From NCBI GenBank assembly GCA_012511315.1, contig JAAZGI010000193.1, positions 1-13,602 on the forward strand: DNA of 13,602 nt, read 5' to 3'. The position numbers were made by a program, and so were the translations under genes. Numbering within the stretch: the first letter of the stretch is position 1; each line of letters begins with the position of its first letter. The notes under the pieces are model-generated. The model was not told the DNA's origin. It searched no databases and saw only the letters and a list, made by a program, of their open reading frames with translations. Source of the DNA: Clostridium sp. GTDB taxonomy: Bacteria > Bacillota > Clostridia > Clostridiales > Clostridiaceae. Shown piece by piece: positions 7,541 through 13,596 of the stretch.

Positions 7541-7563
7541 GAAAAGGCCACATAATGCGGCCC
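7541..7563 (-). terminator. Hairpin between rpmH and rnpA (attenuator-like)
   Basis: Immediately after the rpmH stop there is a GC-rich stem of seven pairs (7546-7562, one G-T wobble, three-base loop), followed in the transcript by TTTTC. This is the shape of an intrinsic terminator. Because rnpA, yidD, yidC and jag lie downstream without another clear promoter, it probably acts as a partial terminator lowering their expression relative to abundant L34. It could also be a processing site. Confidence 0.6.
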
Positions 7564-7698
7564 TTAAGCTGTTAATCTCTTTCTTCCTTTAAGCTTTCTT
7601 CTTTTAAGAACATTTCTACCATTCTTAGTTGCCATTCTCTTTCTGAATCCATGTTCTTTCTTTCTTTGTCTTTTCTTTGGCTGATAAGTCATCCACAT
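7564..7698 (-). CDS. rpmH: 50S ribosomal protein L34
   Basis: The gene encodes 44 residues: [20 protein letters not shown], then Arg-Met-Ala-Thr-Lys-Asn-Gly-Arg and a Lys/Arg-rich end finishing Lys-Arg-Leu-Thr-Ala. This is the L34 pattern (Thr-Tyr-Gln-Pro, His-Gly-Phe-Arg-x-Arg-Met, Lys-Gly-Arg) at the usual length. L34 is a component of the large ribosomal subunit. The ATG at 7698 is preferred over one at 7692 because GGAGG (complement of 7708-7712) is nine bases upstream of it. The Met-Trp-Met opening instead of Met-Lys-Arg is unusual. It is first in the leftward operon, 52 bases or so after the expected transcription start. Confidence 0.95.
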   Translation of the reverse strand: MWMTYQPKKRQRKKEHGFRKRMATKNGRNVLKRRKLKGRKRLTA

Positions 7699-7756
7699 AT
7701 ATATACACCTCCTCTAGGTCAATTCGCAATTTATGCATTCTAATTGATACCTTATT

Positions 7757-7785
7757 ATTATACTCACCTCATTTTACCATGTCAA
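7757..7785 (-). promoter_or_regulatory. Consensus promoter of the rpmH operon
   Basis: On the minus strand TTGACA (complement of 7780-7785) is followed after exactly 17 bases by TATAAT (complement of 7757-7762). Both hexamers are perfect matches to the housekeeping sigma-A consensus, as expected for a ribosomal protein operon. A perfect DnaA box (7831-7839) lies about 45 bases upstream. Confidence 0.9.
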
Positions 7786-7824
7786 GAAATATTCTATCCA
7801 TAGGGTCTCCGGTATTTTAGCCCA

Positions 7825-8175
7825 AATTACTGTGGATAACTTCTTGTCTTCACATTCTCATGTATGGTATCATGAAAACACTAAAGAGGCGGAACCCATT
7901 GGAATCACTTGATTCTCAGGGGGTCCTCATTTTATTTTACCCCCTGTTACCCACATGGCTCTGTGGATAAAACTAGGCCTGTGGGTATCTTGGGGATAAC
8001 TTGTGAGATAACTTTGGATAAATTTAAGCCACCCGCAGGTGATTAAAGTATTTCACTATATAGCCGATCTTACCACCCGGTGGATAGGATGTCATTAGTT
8101 ATCTGTGCATATCCTTGCTTTAACAATCTATTTCCCGGGTTATACACAACTGTGGATTCCACTTATCAACAGACG
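7825..8175. other. oriC, left part (rpmH-dnaA intergenic DnaA-box region)
   Basis: Perfect DnaA boxes (TGTGGATAA) lie at 7831-7839 and 7962-7970. TTATACACA at 8140-8148 fits the relaxed TTATNCACA consensus. One-mismatch boxes lie at 7947-7955, 7991-7999, 8013-8021 and 8163-8171. This density between rpmH and dnaA is typical of the dnaA-upstream half of Bacillota origins. Interspersed are GC-rich inverted repeats (7917-7924 with 7939-7946; 8073-8077 with 8079-8083) and a near-match to the Noc-binding site (8129-8144). The dnaA promoter must also be here, but no hexamer pair was convincing. Confidence 0.88.
8129..8144. promoter_or_regulatory. Noc-binding-site-like palindrome in oriC
   Basis: TATTTCCCGGGTTATA matches 14 of 16 positions of the Noc-binding site (TATTTCCCGGGAAATA); both differences are in the right arm. 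It overlaps the DnaA box at 8140-8148 and lies about 50 bases upstream of the dnaA start. No noc gene is in the window, so the assignment is tentative. Confidence 0.4.
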
Positions 8176-8195
8176 TTTAAAGGAGACTAATCAAT

Positions 8196-9566
8196 ATGAG
8201 GGACAATCTAAAAGACATCTGGCAGGATGTACTGAGGATTATAGAAGATGAAATTATGGCCCCGGTCAGCTTTAAAACCTGGTTTTTACCTATAAAGCCA
8301 GAACAAATCTCAGACCAAACACTACAACTTAGTGTTCCAAATAAGATGATTCGAGACATCATTGAACAAAAATACATGGATCTTTTAAGAAATTCCGTTG
8401 CCCATGTAACAAAACAAGACCTAAAATTAGACATTATTATCGGTGATATTCCTGATTCTGAACTTTCTTTTGAAGAAAAAAAGAATAAAGAAGTGGTGAA
8501 ACCTAAAAAATCAGCCCAAACTACAGAAAATAACGACAATCAAGCTAGTTGTTTAAACCCTAAATATACTTTTGATACCTTTGTAATTGGAAATTCCAAT
8601 CGATTTGCTCACGCGGCTTGTCTAGCAGTAGCTGATTCCCCAAATGAAACATATAATCCTTTATTTATTTACGGAGGCGTTGGTTTAGGCAAAAATCACC
8701 TAATGCATGCTATCGGTCATGAAATTAGACGAAATAATAAAAATGCGCGTGTCGTTTACGTTTCCAGTGAGAAGTTCATGAATGAAATGATACATTCCAT
8801 TCAAAACAATGCTAATGAAGCCTTTCGTGAAAAATACCGTAAAAATGTCGATGTTATCTTAATTGACGATATTCAATTCATTGCTGGTAAAGAAAGTACC
8901 CAGCAAGAGCTTTTCCATACATTTAATGAGTTAAAAGACTCTAATAAGCAAATTATTCTTTCATCCGACCGACCCCCTAATGAAATTCCAACCTTAGAGG
9001 ATCGATTAAGAACACGTTTTGCTTCTGGTTTAATCGCAGACATCGAAGCTCCTGATTATGAAACTAGGGTTGCCATATTAAAAAAGAAAGCTGAAGCCGA
9101 TCAAATCATCGTTCCAAATGATATCTTCTTATATATAGCAACAAAAATAAAATCTAATATAAGAGAGTTAGAAGGCGCATTAATTCGGGTTATGGCCTAT
9201 GCTCGACTAACAGATGAAGAAATTACTGTTGAATTAGCAACAGAAGCTTTAAAAGATCTTGTATCTGAATCAAGAAATCGCGAACTCTCTATTGAACTCA
9301 TTCAGGAAGTCGTCGCAAATTACTATAATTTAACAGTCGACGATCTGAAAGGGCAAAGAAGAACCCGCAATATTGCTCTTCCTCGACAGGTAGCTATGTA
9401 TCTTTCCCGAACTCTTACACCGACTTCACTACCTAAAATTGGTCAAGAGTTCAATAAGGATCATACAACTGTTATGCATGCTTACACTAAAATTAATGAT
9501 GCCATCGAGTCTGATGCAGCATTAAAAAACACCGTAAATAACATTACTAAAAAGCTTAGTAATTAA
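8196..9566 (+). CDS. dnaA: Chromosomal replication initiator protein DnaA
   Basis: DnaA binds DnaA boxes at oriC as an ATP-bound filament, melts the origin and recruits the helicase. The 456 residues show domain I (1-85), a polar linker (86-121), the AAA+ domain (about 122-335) and the DNA-binding domain IV (about 360-456). Walker B (Ile-Leu-Ile-Asp-Asp, 221-225), the box VII arginine (Arg-Thr-Arg-Phe, 272-275) and sensor II (Asn-Ile-Arg-Glu-Leu-Glu-Gly, 321-327) are present. The domain IV signature ends Asp-His-Thr-Thr-Val-Met-His-Ala (422-429). Oddities: Walker A reads Gly-Leu-Gly-Lys-Asn (Asn167 for the Mg-binding Thr/Ser). The usual Trp after the box VII Phe is replaced (Ala-Ser-Gly-Leu). 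The segment before Asp-His-Thr-Thr-Val is one residue short (Phe-Asn-Lys). The frame is otherwise intact. AAAGGAG lies ten bases before the ATG. Confidence 0.97.
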   Translation: MRDNLKDIWQDVLRIIEDEIMAPVSFKTWFLPIKPEQISDQTLQLSVPNKMIRDIIEQKYMDLLRNSVAHVTKQDLKLDIIIGDIPDSELSFEEKKNKEVVKPKKSAQTTENNDNQASCLNPKYTFDTFVIGNSNRFAHAACLAVADSPNETYNPLFIYGGVGLGKNHLMHAIGHEIRRNNKNARVVYVSSEKFMNEMIHSIQNNANEAFREKYRKNVDVILIDDIQFIAGKESTQQELFHTFNELKDSNKQIILSSDRPPNEIPTLEDRLRTRFASGLIADIEAPDYETRVAILKKKAEADQIIVPNDIFLYIATKIKSNIRELEGALIRVMAYARLTDEEITVELATEALKDLVSESRNRELSIELIQEVVANYYNLTVDDLKGQRRTRNIALPRQVAMYLSRTLTPTSLPKIGQEFNKDHTTVMHAYTKINDAIESDAALKNTVNNITKKLSN

Positions 9567-9829
9567 TCCCCAAAACTATCCGAAAGCCTGTTAATTGAGC
9601 TGTGGATGGTCTAAGGATTTAAAAAGCCTGTTGATAACCACTCATTTTATACCTGTCTTATCCCAAGGTCTACGCAAGGTCAAAACCCTTGCACCAAGCC
9701 GGTTTAAAGGGCTTTTCAACATATTCACAGGCCCTACTACATACTGCTGTTTTAATATAACTAATAAATAATAAATAAGGCCAAACTATACCCTGTTGAT
9801 AATAAACATAATCAGATGGAGGAATAACT
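9567..9829. other. oriC, right part (dnaA-dnaN intergenic, likely unwinding region)
   Basis: Imperfect DnaA boxes lie at 9601-9609, 9629-9637 (TGTTGATAA), 9721-9729 (ATATTCACA) and 9794-9802 (TGTTGATAA). After the 9721 box comes a short GC-rich stretch (GGCCC, 9730-9734), then CTACTAC (9734-9740) continuing as ATACTGCTG. This reads as DnaA-trios (3'-GAT repeats) on the complementary strand. An almost pure A/T tract follows (9751-9777). The order box, GC-rich spacer, trios, AT-rich matches the Bacillus-type basal unwinding element. A 10-base direct repeat AAAGCCTGTT occurs at 9583-9592 and 9623-9632. A weak 5-bp hairpin followed by TTTT (9696-9716) could end some dnaA transcripts. Confidence 0.78.
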
Positions 9830-10930
9830 ATGATTCTGAAAGTTAATAAAAAAGACCTGGTCGATGCCGTAAGCATTGTTCAAAAGGCAATTGCTACTAA
9901 ATCACCTATTCCAATCCTTGAAGGTATCTTGATCGAAGCAAAAGACCAATCACTTATTTTAAGAGGAACCGATGTTGATGTATCGATGGAGACCTCATTC
10001 ACTACAGAAATCCATGAAGAAGGTAAAATCGTTGTAGATTCAAGAATGTTTGGTGATATCATACGCAAACTCCCAAATAACATCATCACCCTTGAAACAG
10101 CTGATCACAATACAGTCACCATTAGTGCTGAAAAATCAGTATTAAATCTTTTATATCTGGATCCAACTGAGTTTCCAGTTTTCCCAGAAGTAGAAGAGAC
10201 AGCCTCTTTAGACATTAGTCAAAAACAACTTAGAAGCATGATTCGTCGAGTCTTAACCTCCATTGCCACTGAAGACACTAGACCAATACTCATGGGTATG
10301 CTCTTTGAAACCAGTGAACATAAGCTGAATATGGTTGGTCTAGATGGATATCGTATGGCTATGATCACAGAAGATTTAGACACAGATATTGAGATTAAAC
10401 GAGTTATTTCAGGTAAAACCTTACGTGATTTATTATCAGTCATTCAAGATACTGATGATCCAGTACGCCTAGCCTTTACCGAAAACCACGTGCTTTTTGA
10501 ACTTGGAAATACTCGAATTATCTCAAGACTCCTCCAAGGAGAATATTTAAAATACCAGAATATGATTCCAGATTACACTAAGCTCAGTGTGGTCGTTGAT
10601 AAAAGTGAATTTAGAGATGCAACTGAACGTGCATCCGTTTTGGCCAATGAAGCAACATCCAATCTTATAAAATTCCAGTTTGAGGACAATACCTTAATCA
10701 TTACCTCCAACTCAAAACTTGGAAAAATGAGAGAAGAAGTTTACTGTGAAATGACAGGCGAATCTCTAGAAATTGCATTTAATGCCAAATATATTATCGA
10801 CATTCTAAAAACCATGGATGAAGAAAAAATAGTTATGGAAATGACCTCAAATATTTCGCCTTGCATCATTCGCCCAGAAGACAATGACAAGAGCTTATAT
10901 CTTGTATTACCTGTTCGGATTGCGAGGTAG
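9830..10930 (+). CDS. dnaN: DNA polymerase III subunit beta (sliding clamp)
   Basis: DnaN forms the ring-shaped dimeric clamp that holds the replicative polymerase on DNA. The 366 residues are the normal length for three repeated clamp domains of about 120 residues each. Family landmarks are the opening Met-x-Leu-Lys-Val, the Asp-Thr-Arg-Pro-Ile-Leu-Met-Gly segment near 145, Gly-Leu-Asp-Gly-Tyr-Arg-Met-Ala near 172, and the C-terminal Tyr-Leu-Val-Leu-Pro-Val-Arg near 357. GGAGG (9818-9822) lies seven bases before the ATG. It follows the right half of oriC and is separated from rlbA by six bases, so the two are co-transcribed. Confidence 0.97.
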   Translation: MILKVNKKDLVDAVSIVQKAIATKSPIPILEGILIEAKDQSLILRGTDVDVSMETSFTTEIHEEGKIVVDSRMFGDIIRKLPNNIITLETADHNTVTISAEKSVLNLLYLDPTEFPVFPEVEETASLDISQKQLRSMIRRVLTSIATEDTRPILMGMLFETSEHKLNMVGLDGYRMAMITEDLDTDIEIKRVISGKTLRDLLSVIQDTDDPVRLAFTENHVLFELGNTRIISRLLQGEYLKYQNMIPDYTKLSVVVDKSEFRDATERASVLANEATSNLIKFQFEDNTLIITSNSKLGKMREEVYCEMTGESLEIAFNAKYIIDILKTMDEEKIVMEMTSNISPCIIRPEDNDKSLYLVLPVRIAR

Positions 10931-10936
10931 ATTGAG

Positions 10937-11161
10937 ATGCAAGATATAACTATAAACACAGAATTTATTCGCCTTGACTCCTTGCTAAAGTTAGCTAGTT
11001 TAGTTTCAGCAGGAGGTGAAGCTAAGCATTTTATTCAAGATGGACTTGTTACCCTAAACGGTGAAGTTTGTAATCAACGCTCTAAAAAAATAAGACCAGG
11101 TGACACGGTGAGTTTTGCAGGGGAAACCATCCGCGTGATTGCTGATCCATCACTTTCGTAA
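10937..11161 (+). CDS. rlbA: S4-domain RNA-binding protein RlbA (YaaA)
   Basis: A 74-residue S4-domain protein of the YaaA family, normally found between dnaN and recF in Bacillota and associated with ribosomes. The S4 pattern is clear: Leu-Asp-Ser-Leu-Leu-Lys-Leu-Ala, Ser-Ala-Gly-Gly-Glu-Ala-Lys-His-Phe-Ile, Val-Thr-Leu-Asn-Gly-Glu-Val, and Arg-Ser-Lys-Lys-Ile-Arg-Pro-Gly-Asp-x-Val. GAGG lies nine bases before the ATG and overlaps the dnaN stop. It is the last gene of the rightward group: recF does not follow. Confidence 0.93.
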   Translation: MQDITINTEFIRLDSLLKLASLVSAGGEAKHFIQDGLVTLNGEVCNQRSKKIRPGDTVSFAGETIRVIADPSLS

Positions 11162-11362
11162 AAGTGAATTTAAATAAAATAACTGAAATATAATCTGGTT
11201 TGAACTGAATTGAATTTCTACTAATCCGATTAATTTAGCCCGTTTTTTTGTTCATTTTTTTGACTTTATTTTTGACTTTATTTGTGCTCTATTTTATAAA
11301 TTATTTTTCATAGCCCTAGTAAAATATTTGCGAGGGCTTGCTTGAATGATGAGATTGGTTAT

Positions 11363-11382
11363 GTTTTATATTAATATAAAAC
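11363..11382. repeat. 20-bp perfect AT palindrome
   Basis: GTTTTATATTAATATAAAAC is its own reverse complement. It lies between rlbA and the malic enzyme gene, just before the GGCTA-rich inverted repeat. It could be a protein-binding site; nothing else identifies it. Confidence 0.6.
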
Positions 11383-11397
11383 AAACTGGGCTATGGC

Positions 11398-11445
11398 CTT
11401 TAGCCTATATACTATGGGCTACAAGCTACATGCTATAGGCTAAAG
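11398..11445. repeat. 12-bp inverted repeat within a GGCTA/TAGCC-rich patch
   Basis: CTTTAGCCTATA (11398-11409) pairs perfectly with TATAGGCTAAAG (11434-11445) around a 24-base loop. The loop and left flank repeat related words (GGGCTATG, ATGGGCTAC, AGCTACATG, GCTATAGG). It looks like a decayed tandem or interspersed short repeat. No U-tract follows on either strand, so a terminator is unlikely. Confidence 0.6.
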
Positions 11446-11542
11446 AATAGAGATAAGCATGAGCTTTAGTGAACCAAGAACCAGAAATGATAAAATCTGG
11501 TTCAACGTAACTCACATTTTTATGATTAAAATAAAGTTTAAG

Positions 11543-11581
11543 AAAAAAAGATACCGAGATGTTTGATTTCTCGGTATCTTT
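11543..11581 (-). terminator. Rho-independent terminator of the malic enzyme gene
   Basis: A 13-bp perfect stem (11547-11559 with 11569-11581, core GATACCGAGA/TCTCGGTATC) and a 9-base loop. It begins 34 bases beyond the malic enzyme stop and, read leftward, runs into a T-run (complement of 11543-11549). It is strong and, being symmetrical, might also stop rightward transcripts. Confidence 0.9.
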
Positions 11582-11614
11582 AGGCGATAGATTTTGGGCT
11601 TGAATAATAATTGA

Positions 11615-12793
11615 TTATAAATTGACTCTAGCCAAGCCTTGTTCAATCGCTTTATCAGCAACAGCTTTTGCAACTACATCTGCTACCTTTGGATCAAAGG
11701 GTCTTGGGATAACAAACTCTTCGTTTAGTTCAGTCTCGCTAATTAAAGAGGCTAGGCCCTGGGCTGCAGCCATTTTCATTTCAGATGTTATTTTGGAGGC
11801 CCTAACTTTAAGTGCGCCTTTAAATAGACCAGGGAAAGCTAAAACGTTATTGACTTGATTGGGGAAGTCTGAACGTCCAGTACCGACTATACGAGCTCCA
11901 GCACGTTTGGCAACCTCATAGTGAATTTCTGGTTCTGGATTAGCCATAGGGAAGACAATGGCATTATCTTTCATGCCAGCAATCATTTCTTCAGTAATGA
12001 TGCCAGGTGCTGAGACTCCAATGTAAACATCGGCCTTGGCTAGAGCATCTTTTAGTGAGAGATTTTCTTGCTTTGTGTTGGTCATTTCAGCAATTTCTTG
12101 TTTTACAAAGTTGTCTCCAGCATTAGCTTTTGTAATGATGCCCTTGGACGCGAAAGCATAGATTTCTTTGATGTTCCATTCTTTGAGCATGCGAATAATA
12201 GATGAGCCGGCAGCTCCAGTACCTGTGACGACCACTGTGACGTCCTCAGGCCTCTTATTCACCAGCTTAAGGGAATTGATCATGGCAGCGGTTACGACAA
12301 TGGCTGTGCCGTGCTGATCGTCGTGGAAGATGGGGATATCCATCTCGTCAATAAGTCGTCGTTCAATTTCAACACATTTTGGAGCAGCGATGTCTTCTAG
12401 ATTAATTCCACCAAAGGTTGGACCAATTGCTTTTACAAACTGAATGATTTCTTCAGGATCCTGAGTATCGATGCAAAGAGGAACAGCGTTGACACCACCA
12501 AAGTGTTTAAATAAGACTGCTTTTCCCTCCATAACCGGCATGGCAGCGGCAGGACCAATGTTGCCTAGACCAAGTACAGCTGAGCCATCAGAGACAATGG
12601 CGATGGTATTGCCTTTCCAGGTGTATTTGTAAGCAGCATCAGGATTTTTTTCGATTTCAAGACAAGGCTGAGCAACACCTGGTGTGTAGGCAATGGACAA
12701 GTCTTCTTGATTTTCAAGTTTCCCCTTTAGTTCAACACTTATTTTGCCAGCCCACTCTTCATGAGCTAGTAGCGCTTTCTCATAATAATTCAT
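11615..12793 (-). CDS. Malic enzyme (malate dehydrogenase, oxaloacetate-decarboxylating)
   Basis: It converts malate to pyruvate and CO2 with reduction of NAD or NADP, a cytoplasmic step linking C4 acids to pyruvate. The 392 residues match the short bacterial class. Visible features are the catalytic Tyr36 in Ala-Tyr-Thr-Pro-Gly-Val-Ala, Lys91 in Glu-Gly-Lys-Ala-Val-Leu, and metal ligands Glu133-Asp134 (Asn-Leu-Glu-Asp) and Asp158 (Phe-His-Asp-Asp-Gln-His-Gly-Thr). The dinucleotide motif Gly-Thr-Gly-Ala-Ala-Gly is at 191-196. After the second nucleotide-binding strand the usual Asp-Ser/Arg-x-Gly reads Ala-Ser-Lys-Gly (215-218), so cofactor preference cannot be read off. GTGAGGG precedes the ATG by six bases. 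It has its own terminator and is transcribed toward oriC, unlike its neighbours. Confidence 0.95.
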   Translation of the reverse strand: MNYYEKALLAHEEWAGKISVELKGKLENQEDLSIAYTPGVAQPCLEIEKNPDAAYKYTWKGNTIAIVSDGSAVLGLGNIGPAAAMPVMEGKAVLFKHFGGVNAVPLCIDTQDPEEIIQFVKAIGPTFGGINLEDIAAPKCVEIERRLIDEMDIPIFHDDQHGTAIVVTAAMINSLKLVNKRPEDVTVVVTGTGAAGSSIIRMLKEWNIKEIYAFASKGIITKANAGDNFVKQEIAEMTNTKQENLSLKDALAKADVYIGVSAPGIITEEMIAGMKDNAIVFPMANPEPEIHYEVAKRAGARIVGTGRSDFPNQVNNVLAFPGLFKGALKVRASKITSEMKMAAAQGLASLISETELNEEFVIPRPFDPKVADVVAKAVADKAIEQGLARVNL

Positions 12794-12855
12794 TTAAACC
12801 CTCACTTATTTATATATTTTGTTTTGCCTGAATTTGGTTATAGCCTTCGTGATGA

Positions 12856-12901
12856 TCTCTAGTGGCATAAACTAGGTCCGATAGGTCCAACGGACTAGAG
12901 A
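12856..12901 (-). promoter_or_regulatory. Nested inverted repeats upstream of the malic enzyme gene
   Basis: TCTCTAGT (12856-12863) pairs with ACTAGAGA (12894-12901). Inside, GTCCG (12876-12880) pairs with CGGAC (12891-12895), and CTAGT (12859-12863) can pair instead with ACTAG (12871-12875). On the minus strand GGACCTA is repeated twice, nine bases apart. The element lies 63-108 bases upstream of the ATG. It could be an operator or a leader with alternative folds; no known riboswitch class is recognised and no U-tract follows. Confidence 0.4.
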
Positions 12902-13129
12902 GAATGAACCATTTTCATTTTCAAATTTATGCTTCCACAGAAGGCTGTAATTTACGACTGTATAGTTGTTTGTTTATGTATTTTTTTTAACATAGTCCTA
13001 ATATCTAGATGGTAATATGTAATAAGAATTCAGTCAATTGTATTACTCAAAAGAAAGCTTGAATCCCGATTAATCTTTAGATGTTTTCCTTTTTATATTT
13101 TTGGTTAATATGATTCCAAAAATAGAAAT

Positions 13130-13158
13130 TTTAGATGGGGTTTAGATAGGATTTAGAT
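13130..13158 (+). promoter_or_regulatory. Three TTTAGAT direct repeats at exact 11-bp spacing
   Basis: TTTAGAT at 13130-13136, 13141-13147 and 13152-13158, each followed by a G-rich tetranucleotide (GGGG, AGGA, GGGC). Further copies lie at 13076-13082 (TTTAGAT) and 13004-13010 (TCTAGAT). Helix-phased 11-bp repeats are typical of OmpR/PhoB-type response-regulator sites. The array lies about 45 bases upstream of the TATAAT at 13201. The regulator is unknown. Confidence 0.5.
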
Positions 13159-13200
13159 GGGCCAAATAGATTGTTGGAGCTAAGGATTAATATAGTGCTA

Positions 13201-13206
13201 TATAAT
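13201..13206 (+). promoter_or_regulatory. Candidate rightward promoter (-10)
   Basis: A perfect TATAAT, in the context TGCTATATAAT, with no good -35 at 16-18 bases (TTGGAG is 21 bases away). It would suit an activator acting from the TTTAGAT repeats upstream. Downstream are AAGGAAGG (13231-13238) and short ORFs starting at 13239, 13251 and 13264. Confidence 0.4.
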
Positions 13207-13263
13207 ACAAGGCATCTTTCACTTGTAATCAAGGAAGGATGTTTTTATTGATGGGAAAAGGTC

Positions 13264-13320
13264 ATGAAAAATACTGAAAATATTGCAGGGGCTAGAATTT
13301 TGGAAGCTAAGTGTATTTAG
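13264..13320 (+). CDS. Possible 18-residue small ORF
   Basis: The ORF encodes MKNTENIAGARILEAKCI and ends at TAG 13318-13320. It lies downstream of the promoter candidate at 13201. Its ribosome site (AAAAGG two bases before the ATG) is poor. An overlapping eight-codon ORF from 13251 and a twelve-codon one from 13239 are nearer to AAGGAAGG. No family is recognised. It may be a short peptide, a leader, or chance. Confidence 0.15.
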   Translation: MKNTENIAGARILEAKCI

Positions 13321-13551
13321 TTTCTTTTTTATTATTTAAATTTGCATTTTTGATATGATAGTTTATAAATTTTATAAGGCTTAAAGGATATTTTTTCCTA
13401 CCTTTTGTCAGATATTGAAAAACTAACGAAAAATCAATAACAGAACGGATTCTTTGTAGTGTTAATAGCAAACAGACCTTAAGTAATAAGTAGATATCAT
13501 AATATTTCCTCTTTATTATTATCAATTTGATAATGCTTGTCCATGGGCTGG

Positions 13552-13596
13552 TAGCAAGGGTTCGTGCTCCTTTGAAAAGTCTTGTAACCCTTGCTA
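13552..13596. repeat. 11-bp inverted repeat at the right edge
   Basis: TAGCAAGGGTT (13552-13562) pairs perfectly with AACCCTTGCTA (13586-13596) around a 23-base loop. It could be the leader of a gene beyond the window, an operator, or the end of a mobile element. No U-tract is visible before the window ends. Confidence 0.5.

Larger units (their letters stand above)
11162..11614. other. Convergent intergenic spacer with several repeats
   Basis: No gene was seen. After rlbA there is a T-run (11243-11249) without a strong stem before it, so no clear rlbA terminator. A 12-base tandem duplication (TTTTTGACTTTA) lies at 11257-11280. A perfect 20-bp palindrome lies at 11363-11382, a 12-bp inverted repeat at 11398-11445, and an 8-bp inverted repeat GAACCAGA/TCTGGTTC at 11478-11503. 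The malic-enzyme terminator closes the spacer. Confidence 0.65.

Noticed and set aside
9696..9716. Possible terminator between dnaA and dnaN
   Set aside because: Only five pairs with a nine-base loop and four T's, within the origin; too weak for a separate terminator entry.
12765..12785. cre-like site (GAAAGCGCT) in the first codons of the malic enzyme gene
   Set aside because: About four of fifteen positions disagree with the catabolite-response consensus and it lies within coding sequence.
13307..13525. 72-codon minus-strand ORF near the right end
   Set aside because: TTG start without a Shine-Dalgarno, composition (Lys/Leu/Ile/Tyr) as expected from random AT-rich DNA, and no domain recognised.
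13556..13572. tRNA T-arm-like hairpin (loop TTCGTGC)
   Set aside because: The invariant A of the T-loop is absent and no acceptor, D or anticodon arms can be fitted around it.
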